This document shows positions 5,728 through 12,374 of a stretch of 22,620 nucleotides of DNA, one piece after another. The stretch is taken from assembly GCA_002778645.1 (NCBI GenBank), contig PFAQ01000018.1:1-22620 (forward strand), given 5' to 3'. A program made the translations under genes and the position numbers. The stretch is from Candidatus Falkowbacteria bacterium CG10_big_fil_rev_8_21_14_0_10_39_9 (GTDB lineage Bacteria; Patescibacteriota; Patescibacteriia; Patescibacteriales; UBA12465). Below the pieces are notes generated by a model. It did not search any database. It was not told where the DNA came from and was given only the letters and a program-made list of their open reading frames with translations. Position 1 is the stretch's first letter. Every line of letters begins with the position of its first letter.

Positions 5728-6729
5728 ATGAATAAAAAATTAAATATTAATTATCAAGATATTATTGCGCCCGGAAATTTATTGGCCGCTTGGCAAGAGT
5801 TTATTGTGGGCAAGACCAAGAAAAAAGATGTCATTGAATTTTCTCTTGATTTAGCTGATAACATTTTACAACTTAATAACGAACTTGCCAATGAGGCTTA
5901 TGCCCATGGGTCTTATCATGACTTTTATATTTCTGATCCGAAACTGAGACATATTCATAAAGCATCAGTCCGCGATCGCTTAGTCCATCATGCTATTTAT
6001 CGTCAGCTATATCCATTTTTTGATAGAATTTTTATCGCTCATTCCTATTCTTGTCGTTTAAACAAGGGCACTCATCGAGCCATTATAGCTTTTAATAAAA
6101 TGGCGGCTCAGGCCAGTTGTAATCATGCTAGGACGGTTTGGATTTTGCAGTGCGATATTCGAAAATTTTTTGATAATATTAATCATCAAGTCTTATTTGA
6201 AATTTTGCGGGAATATATTGGAGATGAAAAAATTTTGTCGTTAATAAATAATATTGTCAGTAGCTATGAGTCTGCCCCTGGTCGAGGTTTACCTTTGGGT
6301 AATTTAACCTCCCAGTTACTGGTTAATATTTATATGAATGTTTTTGATCAGTATGTGAAGCATCAAGTTAAGGTTAAGTATTATATTCGCTACGCTGATG
6401 ACTTTGTCTTTTTGTCAGCTGATAGAGATGAGCTGCTTGGTGTTTTGGCGAGGGCAGACAAGTTTTTGAACGATAAATTAAAACTGCAAATTCATCCGCG
6501 AAAAATTTATTTAAAAACGATGGCTCAGGGGGTCGATTTCTTGGGTTGGATAAATTTTTCTCAGCATAAAGTTTTGCGTACCAAAACTAAAAGGCGAATG
6601 ATGATTAAGATCGGGAATGACCCCAAGCCAGCAAGTCTAGCGTCTTATGTAGGAATGCTAAAACACGGCGATGCTTATAACCTAAAAAGTGAGCTGGTTA
6701 ACAATTATTGGATTAACTCCTCAAGCTAA
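5728..6729 (+). CDS. DGR-type reverse transcriptase
   Basis: This enzyme copies the TR RNA into cDNA with errors at adenines. The 333-aa product has the ordered RT blocks: ASVRDRLVHHAIY (79-91, block 2), CDIRKFFDNINHQVL (142-156, motif A with Asp143), GLPLGNLTSQLLVNIYMN (187-204, block 4), YIRYADDFVFL (219-229, motif C with Asp224 and Asp225), LKLQIHPRKIYL (251-262) and GVDFLGW (268-274), then a short thumb. The GNLTSQ form in block 4, in place of the QGxxxSP common in retroviral and group II RTs, marks DGR enzymes. All catalytic Asp are present, so it looks active. I prefer the ATG at 5728, since the upstream in-frame ATG at 5698 would add only MGGGIISHIF from the G tract. No clear promoter is seen; TATTAT at 5709-5714 may be a -10. 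Confidence 0.95.
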   Translation: MNKKLNINYQDIIAPGNLLAAWQEFIVGKTKKKDVIEFSLDLADNILQLNNELANEAYAHGSYHDFYISDPKLRHIHKASVRDRLVHHAIYRQLYPFFDRIFIAHSYSCRLNKGTHRAIIAFNKMAAQASCNHARTVWILQCDIRKFFDNINHQVLFEILREYIGDEKILSLINNIVSSYESAPGRGLPLGNLTSQLLVNIYMNVFDQYVKHQVKVKYYIRYADDFVFLSADRDELLGVLARADKFLNDKLKLQIHPRKIYLKTMAQGVDFLGWINFSQHKVLRTKTKRRMMIKIGNDPKPASLASYVGMLKHGDAYNLKSELVNNYWINSSS

Positions 6730-6732
6730 AAC

Positions 6733-6765
6733 AAAAAAGACCCATAAAATACGGGTCTTTTTTGT
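6733..6765. terminator. Bidirectional terminator between RT and NYN gene
   Basis: AAAAAAGACCC (6733-6743) pairs with GGGTCTTTTTT (6753-6763). The A-run on one side and T-run on the other let it end both the plus-strand RT transcript and the minus-strand rpsT-rpsO-NYN transcript. It marks the right edge of the DGR cassette. Confidence 0.85.
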
Positions 6766-6779
6766 ATATCGATTTTGGT

Positions 6780-7274
6780 TTAAATCAAGAATTTCTTGTT
6801 AGCGCCTAAATCAGTAAAGTCATCAGATTCTTCAACCAGTCTGGAAGAAGCAGTCTTTCTGAAGGCCATAATCTCGACGAGACAGCCTTTATTGTTCTGC
6901 AAGTAAGAAACTACTGGTAAGTAGTCACCGTCGCCGGAAACCAGGATAATCACATCTAATTTATCACCTAATTTGATGGCGTCGATAGTAATACCGACAT
7001 CCCAATCACCTTTTTTGGCCCCGCCGGCAAAAATCTGGAGGTCTTTCATCTTGACTTCAAAGCCCTGTTGGCTTAAAGCCTCAAAGAAGGCCATTTCATC
7101 TTTATTCTCAGTCTTGATGACGTAGGCAGTGGCTCTGATCAACTTGCGATCGGCGACGGCCTGGATCAATATTTCACGGAAATTAACTTTCTTTCCGTAT
7201 AAATTTTTGGCGCTATGATACATGTTTGAAACATCTACCAGGACACCGACTCTTTGTTCATTGTGCTTTATCAT
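6780..7274 (-). CDS. NYN-domain (LabA/DUF88-like) ribonuclease
   Basis: The 164-aa protein is a stand-alone PIN-like NYN domain, a family of metal-dependent RNases acting on RNA processing or decay. Acidic residues expected at the active site are visible: VDVSNM with Asp14 and Asn17, GDWDVGITIDAI with Asp92 and Asp98, and SGDGDYLPVV with Asp115 and Asp117. The C-terminal RKTASSRLVEESDDF segment is also usual for the family. It starts 6 nt after the rpsO stop, so it is almost surely co-transcribed with rpsO. In these bacteria it may link ribosomal protein mRNA or rRNA to turnover, but that is inference. Confidence 0.88.
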   Translation of the reverse strand: MIKHNEQRVGVLVDVSNMYHSAKNLYGKKVNFREILIQAVADRKLIRATAYVIKTENKDEMAFFEALSQQGFEVKMKDLQIFAGGAKKGDWDVGITIDAIKLGDKLDVIILVSGDGDYLPVVSYLQNNKGCLVEIMAFRKTASSRLVEESDDFTDLGANKKFLI

Positions 7275-7280
7275 AAATGA

Positions 7281-7649
7281 TTATTTTTCTTCAACTTCTT
7301 CTTCTGGTTCATTTTCGCCTAAAACTTCATCAAACTTCTTTTCTTTCAGAGCCTTCTCTTCTTCCTCTTCTTGTAGTTTTTGAGCGATCTTTAATTTCAA
7401 TTTAGTAGCTAACTCAGCAAAAGCTGGAGCGTCTTCTTTTTGTAAATACTTAAGTAAACGACGTCTTTCAGCAACTTTCTTGAGTAAACCACGACGAGAA
7501 GAATAGTCGTGTTTGTGAGCTTTCAAATGCTCGGATAATTGTTCAATCTCGGCAGTTAGGATGGCAATTTGCACTTGAGGGGAACCAGTGTCATTGTCAT
7601 GAGTCCGAAACTTTTTTATTAACTTTTCCTTGTTTTTCTTGTCTAACAT
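7281..7649 (-). CDS. rpsO: 30S ribosomal protein uS15
   Basis: uS15 binds 16S rRNA in the central domain. The core matches the family: KFRTHDNDTGSPQVQIAILT, then LKAHKHDYSSRRGLLKKVAERRRLLKYL (both as positions about 13-32 and 42-69 from the chosen start). I chose the ATG at 7649 (MLDKKNKEK), since the upstream TTG at 7667 adds six atypical residues. The protein is about 122 aa against the usual 89. The extra 35 residues are a Glu/Lys-rich acidic tail. It follows rpsT by 66 nt and leads into the NYN gene. Confidence 0.96.
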   Translation of the reverse strand: MLDKKNKEKLIKKFRTHDNDTGSPQVQIAILTAEIEQLSEHLKAHKHDYSSRRGLLKKVAERRRLLKYLQKEDAPAFAELATKLKLKIAQKLQEEEEEKALKEKKFDEVLGENEPEEEVEEK

Positions 7650-7715
7650 AGTTTTTTTCGTCCCCAATCCGAGGTATAGTTAAAGCCATATCCAAGAATG
7701 GGCAATATTAATTTT

Positions 7716-7988
7716 TTATTTAGCCTTGTTAGCTTTCTTTTGTAATTTAGATTTTTGGCGAGAAGCAGTATTCTTTTTGATAATTCCCTTTCGCATCATT
7801 TTATCAATAGATTGAATAGTGTTATTGATGGCGGCAGTTACTTTGTCTTTGGCCACAACTTCCTTTGATTCCAAATTCTTGATGGTGTCTTTAATTAACT
7901 TCTTGGTATTAGCTTTGATGCTGTTGTTAGCCTTCTTACGTTTTATGGTCTTGCGTAATTCTTTTTTGGCTGATTGTTTATTAGGCAT
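7716..7988 (-). CDS. rpsT: 30S ribosomal protein bS20
   Basis: bS20 is a small Lys/Arg-rich helical protein of the 30S subunit. The 90-aa product has the usual features: PNKQSAKKELRKTIKRKKAN at the N-terminus, the central VTAAINNTIQSIDKMMRKGII (positions about 51-71) and the ending KKNTASRQKSKLQKKAN. Length and ATG start are normal. It is first in the rpsT-rpsO-NYN unit, with a good promoter at 8024-8052. Confidence 0.95.
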   Translation of the reverse strand: MPNKQSAKKELRKTIKRKKANNSIKANTKKLIKDTIKNLESKEVVAKDKVTAAINNTIQSIDKMMRKGIIKKNTASRQKSKLQKKANKAK

Positions 7989-8023
7989 AATGGATAAAAA
8001 ATAGATTAATTAAAAGTAAGAAA

Positions 8024-8052
8024 ATCATAACATAATAATAAAGAAAAATCAA
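8024..8052 (-). promoter_or_regulatory. Predicted sigma70 promoter of rpsT-rpsO
   Basis: On the minus strand TTGATT (8052-8047) and TATGAT (8029-8024) are 17 bp apart, 36 nt before the rpsT ATG. The -35 is a 4/6 match and the -10 is 5/6. Confidence 0.55.
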
Positions 8053-8086
8053 GTTCTTTAGCTTTTTTATGATACGATTAATTCCG

Positions 8087-8159
8087 TCGGGGTGGCGGGA
8101 CTCGAACCCACGATCTTCTGGTCCCAAACCAGACGCCTTGCCAACTGGGCCACACCCCG
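8087..8159 (-). tRNA. tRNA-Pro (UGG)
   Basis: A 73-nt cloverleaf reads on the minus strand. The acceptor arms CGGGGTG and CACCCCG pair fully, the T arm holds GGTTCGAGTCC, and the anticodon loop TTTGGGA between TCTGG and CCAGA gives anticodon TGG. CCA is not encoded. It is last in a run of four tRNA genes. Confidence 0.95.
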
Positions 8160-8170
8160 TTATTAAATTT

Positions 8171-8194
8171 AAACCCATCTTATATGGGTTTTTT
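8171..8194. repeat. Hairpin between tRNA-Phe and tRNA-Pro
   Basis: AAACCCAT (8171-8178) pairs with ATGGGTTT (8184-8191) over a 5-nt loop, with TTTTTT on the plus side only (8189-8194). In the tRNA direction (minus) the tail is weaker (TTTAAATTT). It may be a processing site or weak terminator inside the tRNA unit. Confidence 0.5.
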
Positions 8195-8195
8195 G

Positions 8196-8267
8196 TGCCC
8201 CGGGTCAGAATTGAACTGACGACACAAGGATTTTCAGTCCTTTGCTCTACCACTGAGCTACCGAGGC
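8196..8267 (-). tRNA. tRNA-Phe (GAA)
   Basis: A 72-nt cloverleaf has acceptor arms GCCTCGG and CCGGGGC, D arm GCTCAGTGGTAGAGC, anticodon loop CTGAAAA between AAGGA and TCCTT giving GAA, and T loop TTCAATT. The 3' CCA is not encoded. Confidence 0.95.
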
Positions 8268-8276
8268 GAGAATATG

Positions 8277-8349
8277 TTGCGGGGGTCGGATTCGAACCGA
8301 CGACCTCCGGGTTATGGGCCCGGCGAGCTGCCAACTGCTCTACCCCGCG
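8277..8349 (-). tRNA. Initiator tRNA-fMet (CAU)
   Basis: A 73-nt cloverleaf has anticodon loop CCCATAA (anticodon CAT). Two initiator hallmarks are present: the first base pair is mismatched (C1 opposite A72), and the anticodon stem has consecutive G-C pairs (CCGGG with CCCGG). This supports fMet over elongator Met. CCA is not encoded. Confidence 0.93.
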
Positions 8350-8358
8350 ATAATTAAG

Positions 8359-8432
8359 TGGGCAATGGAGGATTCGAACCTCCGACCTCAACATTATCAG
8401 TGTTGCGCTCTAACCAACTGAGCTAATTGCCC
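8359..8432 (-). tRNA. tRNA-Ile (GAU)
   Basis: A 74-nt cloverleaf has fully paired acceptor arms GGGCAAT and ATTGCCC, D arm GCTCAGTTGGTTAGAGC, anticodon loop CTGATAA giving GAT, and T arm GGAGG/CCTCC. It is the first gene of the four-tRNA run. CCA is not encoded. Confidence 0.95.
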
Positions 8433-8441
8433 CGGTATGAT

Positions 8442-8469
8442 AAAAAAAATAGGAGAGCTTTAGAGCTCT
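8442..8469 (-). terminator. Terminator-like hairpin after holA, before tRNA-Ile
   Basis: AGAGCT (8454-8459) pairs with AGCTCT (8464-8469). On the minus strand it is followed, after a short spacer, by eight T (8449-8442). It would end the murD-murI-holA transcript. It also lies just downstream of a possible tRNA promoter at 8475-8503, so it might instead sit at the 5' end of the tRNA precursor. Confidence 0.6.
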
Positions 8470-8474
8470 TAAAT

Positions 8475-8503
8475 AATATATAATAATCGAAATAAAAAAG
8501 CAA
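8475..8503 (-). promoter_or_regulatory. Possible promoter of the four-tRNA unit
   Basis: On the minus strand TTGCTT (8503-8498) and TATATT (8480-8475) are 17 bp apart, immediately after holA. The start would be near 8468, about 36 nt before tRNA-Ile. The surrounding AT-richness makes chance matches likely. Confidence 0.4.
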
Positions 8504-8521
8504 GAGTTTTCTGGCTGATAT

Positions 8522-9544
8522 TTAAATTTTAGCCAAGAGGAGATTTAGGCCGGTTCTAAAATCAGTTTGACCGGTTTTGTTTAGGTAGTCCAAGTGGGTT
8601 AGCCCACTAATCAGCTCCTTTAGTTGTTCTAGACTAAAATACTGGGCTTGAGTCGCACTTTTTTGGGCGACATAAGGGTGGAGACCAAGCGATGGGCCAA
8701 TTCTATTGAGGTTTTCGCCATTGTTTAGAGCGACCTTAAGCTGGAGAATAATCTTAAACTGGCGCAGGAGCATGGCTAAAAGGTATTCATCGGCGGCATC
8801 GAGGCGATATTGGTCCTCTAGTATTTTAAATGCTAGGGCTCGATTTTTGCTACCCAGGGCGTCAGTTAGCGCAAAGATGTTGTCATCAGTCGCTTGAGAG
8901 CAGATTTTTTCAATATCCAGGTTTTCAATTTCGGTGGGAATATCGCCAACTCTTTTATAATTAACCAACTTGTCAATTTCATTATTTAGACTCCAGAGAT
9001 CGTTACCGCTATGTTTAATTAATTCCTGAATAGCTCCCGGCTTAATTGAGCTGCCTCTCTTTTCCACTTCGGATTTTATCCAAGTGCTTAGTTCGCTGGG
9101 TGCTAATGATTTAAATTCTTGGACAAATTTTTGCTGACTCAAGAATTCAAATAATTTTTTTTCTTTAACGGCCAGAGCACTATCTTTTTCTCCGTTTAGG
9201 CTAGTCTTCATTATTTTGTCTTTCTGACTTTTGATTTTTGGTTCGTAGATAACTAGAATGTCATCGCTCTTTTCCAAATTATTTTTTTGCAGATACTCCA
9301 AAAACTCTTCCAAAAAACTTGGCTTCTTATTGCTCAAAATATTTTCGATTAGGGTTAATCTTTTTTTGGTGAAGAGTGATCCAGTATTAATTGTCTGACC
9401 AATTTCAGTTAGATTAGTAGTAGCGCCGTCGAGAATATTAAAACTATGTTCATTCGGATCTACTTCCTGAAAGAACTTTTTTTTGAGTTCGCCAATTTTT
9501 TGTTTGGCTTTAAAATTATTGTCGCCGTAAAAAAAGATAATCAT
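8522..9544 (-). CDS. holA: DNA polymerase III subunit delta (HolA)
   Basis: The delta subunit opens the beta clamp as part of the clamp loader. The 340-aa product starts with the family pattern MIIFFYGDNNFKAKQKIGEL and shows an N-terminal AAA+-like domain without a Walker A motif, as usual for delta. Further signals are NTGSLFTKKRLTLIEN (about 53-68), the LAPSELSTWIKSEVEKRG segment (about 147-164), a helix with GNDLWSLNNEIDKL (about 175-188), and the C-terminal collar helices around LLAMLLRQFKIILQLK. Length is typical (E. coli 343 aa). Its start is one base after the murI stop, so murD, murI and holA form one operon. Confidence 0.9.
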   Translation of the reverse strand: MIIFFYGDNNFKAKQKIGELKKKFFQEVDPNEHSFNILDGATTNLTEIGQTINTGSLFTKKRLTLIENILSNKKPSFLEEFLEYLQKNNLEKSDDILVIYEPKIKSQKDKIMKTSLNGEKDSALAVKEKKLFEFLSQQKFVQEFKSLAPSELSTWIKSEVEKRGSSIKPGAIQELIKHSGNDLWSLNNEIDKLVNYKRVGDIPTEIENLDIEKICSQATDDNIFALTDALGSKNRALAFKILEDQYRLDAADEYLLAMLLRQFKIILQLKVALNNGENLNRIGPSLGLHPYVAQKSATQAQYFSLEQLKELISGLTHLDYLNKTGQTDFRTGLNLLLAKI

Positions 9545-9545
9545 A

Positions 9546-10370
9546 CTAGAGAGTTATTTTTTTAATTTTAGTTATTTTTTGTCCCAAGAATTTTTCCCCG
9601 ACTTTTTTAAATTGTTTAACATCGTCAGTGGTGTAAAAATTTATAGTTGGCTTGAAGACTGGGGTCAATTCCAGCTCTAAATGCCGCTTTAGATAGTCTT
9701 TTAAACTCTGAGCAATTATTCTACCGGTGTTAGGGACCAGGCAAGATCGACCCATAATCTTTTTAGCCTCACTCAACATAAAGGGATAGTGGGTACAGCC
9801 CAAGATCAAAGCATCTAGATGTTTGGTTTTGAGAGGGGTTAGATAAGATTTTAAAATATTTTTGGTTTCTGGTTTGTGGGCCCAACCTTCTTCAATAAGG
9901 GGCACTAGAAGTGGGGTACTTAATTGAAAGACTTTAATCTGGGGATTTAATTTTTTGATTTCAGTTTTATAAACATTGGAACTGATAGTGGCCTTGGTGC
10001 CGATAACTCCAACTCTAGTCAATTTTTTATTTTGGGAAGCGGCTTCAGCGAGGGGTCGAATAACTCCTAAAACTTTCTGGTGAGGATATTTTTGGGGAAG
10101 ATATTCTTGTTGAATTTTTTTCAAAGCTTCGGCAGAGGCGGTATTGCAAGCGATAATAATTAAGTTAGCGCCTTGGCTAAATAAAAAGTCTATTGCTTCC
10201 TTGGTGTACTCATAAATAACTTCTTGGGATTTGCCGCCGTAAGGGACGCGAGCATTGTCGCCTAAATAAATATAATTAAACTGAGGTAATTTTTTTAAGA
10301 AATATTTAAAGACGCTGAGCCCCCCGAGGCCAGAGTCAAAAATTCCGATGATATTTTTATTGGTTGACAT
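9546..10370 (-). CDS. murI: Glutamate racemase
   Basis: MurI interconverts L- and D-glutamate and supplies D-Glu for peptidoglycan. Both catalytic cysteines are in place: ACNTASAEA with Cys75 and LGCTHYPF with Cys192. The N-terminal GIFDSGLGGLSV (Asp12) and GDNARVPYGGKS are also classic. I chose the ATG at 10370 (MSTNKNIIGIFDSG, 274 aa), since a longer in-frame reading to 10448 adds 26 residues with no family resemblance and lies inside murD. The chosen start overlaps the murD end by 14 nt, which suggests translational coupling. D-Glu made here is the substrate of MurD, encoded just upstream. Confidence 0.95.
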   Translation of the reverse strand: MSTNKNIIGIFDSGLGGLSVFKYFLKKLPQFNYIYLGDNARVPYGGKSQEVIYEYTKEAIDFLFSQGANLIIIACNTASAEALKKIQQEYLPQKYPHQKVLGVIRPLAEAASQNKKLTRVGVIGTKATISSNVYKTEIKKLNPQIKVFQLSTPLLVPLIEEGWAHKPETKNILKSYLTPLKTKHLDALILGCTHYPFMLSEAKKIMGRSCLVPNTGRIIAQSLKDYLKRHLELELTPVFKPTINFYTTDDVKQFKKVGEKFLGQKITKIKKITL

Positions 10371-11691
10371 AGTATTTAAATAAATTACCGCGTTCTTTAT
10401 AATTCTTAAATAAACCGAAGCTGGCACAGGCCGTGGAGAGCAAAACAATATCGCCTGGCTCAGCTCCTTCTCGGGCTGTTTTTATAGCCTCGTCCATGCT
10501 TTTAACAAGTGGCATTTTGGCCCGGCCATATTTTATCTTTATCAGCTCCTGGCTAATTCGCTTAGTGGCAGTGCCATCCAACAATATAGCCAATTTTACT
10601 TTTTGTTTAATGGCTCTAGCTAAAGGCTTAAAATTAGCCCCTTTATCAGCGCCGCCCACTAGTAATATAATTGGAGCTTTAAAAGATTGTAAATCCATAA
10701 TAGTACTTTCAGGAGTGGTAGCAAAGCTATTGTCATAATAAGTAATACCCTCTTTTTTAGCAACAAACTCTAGGCGGTGTTCTAGTCCCTCAAAGGTGGC
10801 TACGGCCTTTTTGATGGTGTCGTTAGATATTCTCAAGGTCTTAGCTAGAGCTATTGCCGCTCCAATGTTTTCTTGATTATAATTCCCGACTAAGCGACTG
10901 GCGAGTTTTGATCCAGTGAAATAAATTTTTCGACCACCTCCCAGATGCCTTTGATATGAGGTAAATAATGGTTTGAACTTCTGGTTGAGAAATAAATAGT
11001 CAGCCTTGGTTTGAGCGCGAGCAATATTTAACTTGGCTAAAATATAAGATCTAAAATTTTTGTGATAGTTGGGGTTGAGCGGATCGGCCGGAGCTAAGTG
11101 CTCTTTATAAATATTGGTAATGATAGAATATTTTGGGCTAGCTTTTAAATCTTCCAATTGAAAACTGGAAAGTTCTAAGACCACCCAGTCAGTTGGTTTT
11201 ATTTTATTTATAAAATTAAAGGGAGCTACGCCGATATTGCCTCCCAGCAAAACTTTTTTTCCGGCTGTTTTTAAAATCTGATAAACCAAACTGGAAGTAG
11301 TACCCTTACCTTTGGTGCCGCTCACACCAATAATATTTGAAGTGGGGCAAAGAGAAAAAAATAAATTCATGGCACTGGTTAGAGTTGCTTCATGCTTCAA
11401 AGCCTCTTGGATCCCAGGACAGGCCATGGGCCAACCAGGAGAGCGAAAAAGCAAATCAAAATTGTATAAAGCCTGATTATATTTTTTTCCTAGACGCCAT
11501 CTGATTTGCGGCACTTGTTTTAATATTTGGTAGCGTTCGCCTAACTCTTTAACAGCGCGGGAATCACAAATGGTAATGGTATTTTTTAGGTGATATTTCA
11601 AAAAATACTGCAAAAGAGCTTGGTTTTCCAGGCCTAAACCCAAAAGCGCTATCTTTTTTCCGGCTAATTCGATTTTGAGATTCATTGACAT
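10357..11691 (-). CDS. murD: UDP-N-acetylmuramoyl-L-alanine--D-glutamate ligase
   Basis: MurD adds D-glutamate to UDP-MurNAc-L-Ala using ATP, in the cytoplasmic phase of peptidoglycan synthesis. The 444-aa product has the three Mur ligase domains: a Rossmann-like N-terminal part (KIALLGLGLENQALL), the central ATPase with GVSGTKGKGTT as P-loop (about 121-131) and ELSSFQLE, and a C-terminal domain with YDNSFATTPEST, LLVGGADKGANF and LLSTACASFGLFKNYKERG. An ATG two codons inside (11685) is an alternative start. It is first in an operon with murI and holA and is divergent from the membrane protein at 11748. Confidence 0.95.
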   Translation of the reverse strand: MSMNLKIELAGKKIALLGLGLENQALLQYFLKYHLKNTITICDSRAVKELGERYQILKQVPQIRWRLGKKYNQALYNFDLLFRSPGWPMACPGIQEALKHEATLTSAMNLFFSLCPTSNIIGVSGTKGKGTTSSLVYQILKTAGKKVLLGGNIGVAPFNFINKIKPTDWVVLELSSFQLEDLKASPKYSIITNIYKEHLAPADPLNPNYHKNFRSYILAKLNIARAQTKADYLFLNQKFKPLFTSYQRHLGGGRKIYFTGSKLASRLVGNYNQENIGAAIALAKTLRISNDTIKKAVATFEGLEHRLEFVAKKEGITYYDNSFATTPESTIMDLQSFKAPIILLVGGADKGANFKPLARAIKQKVKLAILLDGTATKRISQELIKIKYGRAKMPLVKSMDEAIKTAREGAEPGDIVLLSTACASFGLFKNYKERGNLFKYYVNQ

Positions 11692-11747
11692 ATATAAAAA
11701 TTTATGATTAATTGATAGTAATATTGGTCTTTAAAAAGGAGGTTAAA

Positions 11748-12353
11748 ATGATAAGCAGTTTATTGGGGATTCTTTTTTGGGTTTTATTTTTGGCTATCTC
11801 TCCTTGGTTAGTGCGACGTAAAGTTATCAGCAATTATCAAAGAGAAAAAATCTTAGCTAAGATAAAGTCTTTGCCGGTCTCTGTTGGATTATTGTGGTTC
11901 ATCGGTTGTCTTTTAGTTTCAACTATAGCTTACACAACTTTTTATTTCATCCATCGGGGGCAAGTGGAGAATATCACTGAGGCTGATTTATCTCAGCTCA
12001 GCATCTTTATTTATGGCCGATTTAATTTCCGGGCCGATGATTTAGGGTTGGTTTATAACTTAAATCATTGGTGGAATATTGTTTTTCTCGGCTCATGGCT
12101 AGGTCTAATGCGATATTTCATAGTCTATAGATATCGCTGGTGCTTTCCGGGGACAAAATTTTATTTCTCGGGCTACTTCTTTATAGCTACCATGATTTTT
12201 ATCATGAGCTATTTCACCTATGTAGCCGCCCCCTTTTATGGCCTAGTCTTATGTCTAATCGTGATTCTAATGTATTTGGCAACGATTATGATTTTAATCG
12301 GCCTAGGAATAATAGAAAAAAACGAGAGAAGAAATTATCGAAAGGTGGCTTGA
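11748..12353 (+). CDS. Small integral membrane protein, function unknown
   Basis: I do not recognise this protein. From the chosen ATG it has 201 aa and about five hydrophobic segments (roughly residues 3-22, 43-67, 109-130, 140-165 and 168-190), with basic residues between. There is no clear catalytic motif. The start is set by a strong Shine-Dalgarno AAGGAGG at 11736-11742, five bases before the ATG, the best ribosome binding site in the window. The in-frame ATG at 11712 would place this site inside the gene. It is a single gene, divergent from murD and convergent with polA. Confidence 0.75.
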   Translation: MISSLLGILFWVLFLAISPWLVRRKVISNYQREKILAKIKSLPVSVGLLWFIGCLLVSTIAYTTFYFIHRGQVENITEADLSQLSIFIYGRFNFRADDLGLVYNLNHWWNIVFLGSWLGLMRYFIVYRYRWCFPGTKFYFSGYFFIATMIFIMSYFTYVAAPFYGLVLCLIVILMYLATIMILIGLGIIEKNERRNYRKVA

Positions 12354-12374
12354 TTAATTTAAGCCATCTTTTTT
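12344..12374 (+). terminator. Terminator between the membrane protein gene and polA
   Basis: GGTGGCTT (12344-12351) pairs with AAGCCATC (12361-12368, one G-U), followed by TTTTTT (12369-12374). The hairpin includes the end of the plus-strand gene and its T-run reaches the polA stop at 12373. Confidence 0.75.

Noticed and set aside
5728..6729. Reverse transcriptase as part of a group II intron or retron
   Set aside because: No maturase or endonuclease domain and no intron-like RNA surround it, no msr/msd layout is seen, and the GNLTSQ block plus TR/VR pair point to a DGR.
7981..8394. Overlapping open frames on both strands across 7981-8394 (137 aa minus, 94 aa plus)
   Set aside because: They are translations of the four tRNA genes. 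The recurring motifs in them are the usual artefact of reading tRNA T arms and anticodon arms as protein.
10371..10448. Longer murI start adding 26 residues
   Set aside because: The extension lies wholly within murD and has no resemblance to glutamate racemase. The ATG at 10370 leads directly into the conserved IGIFDSG motif.
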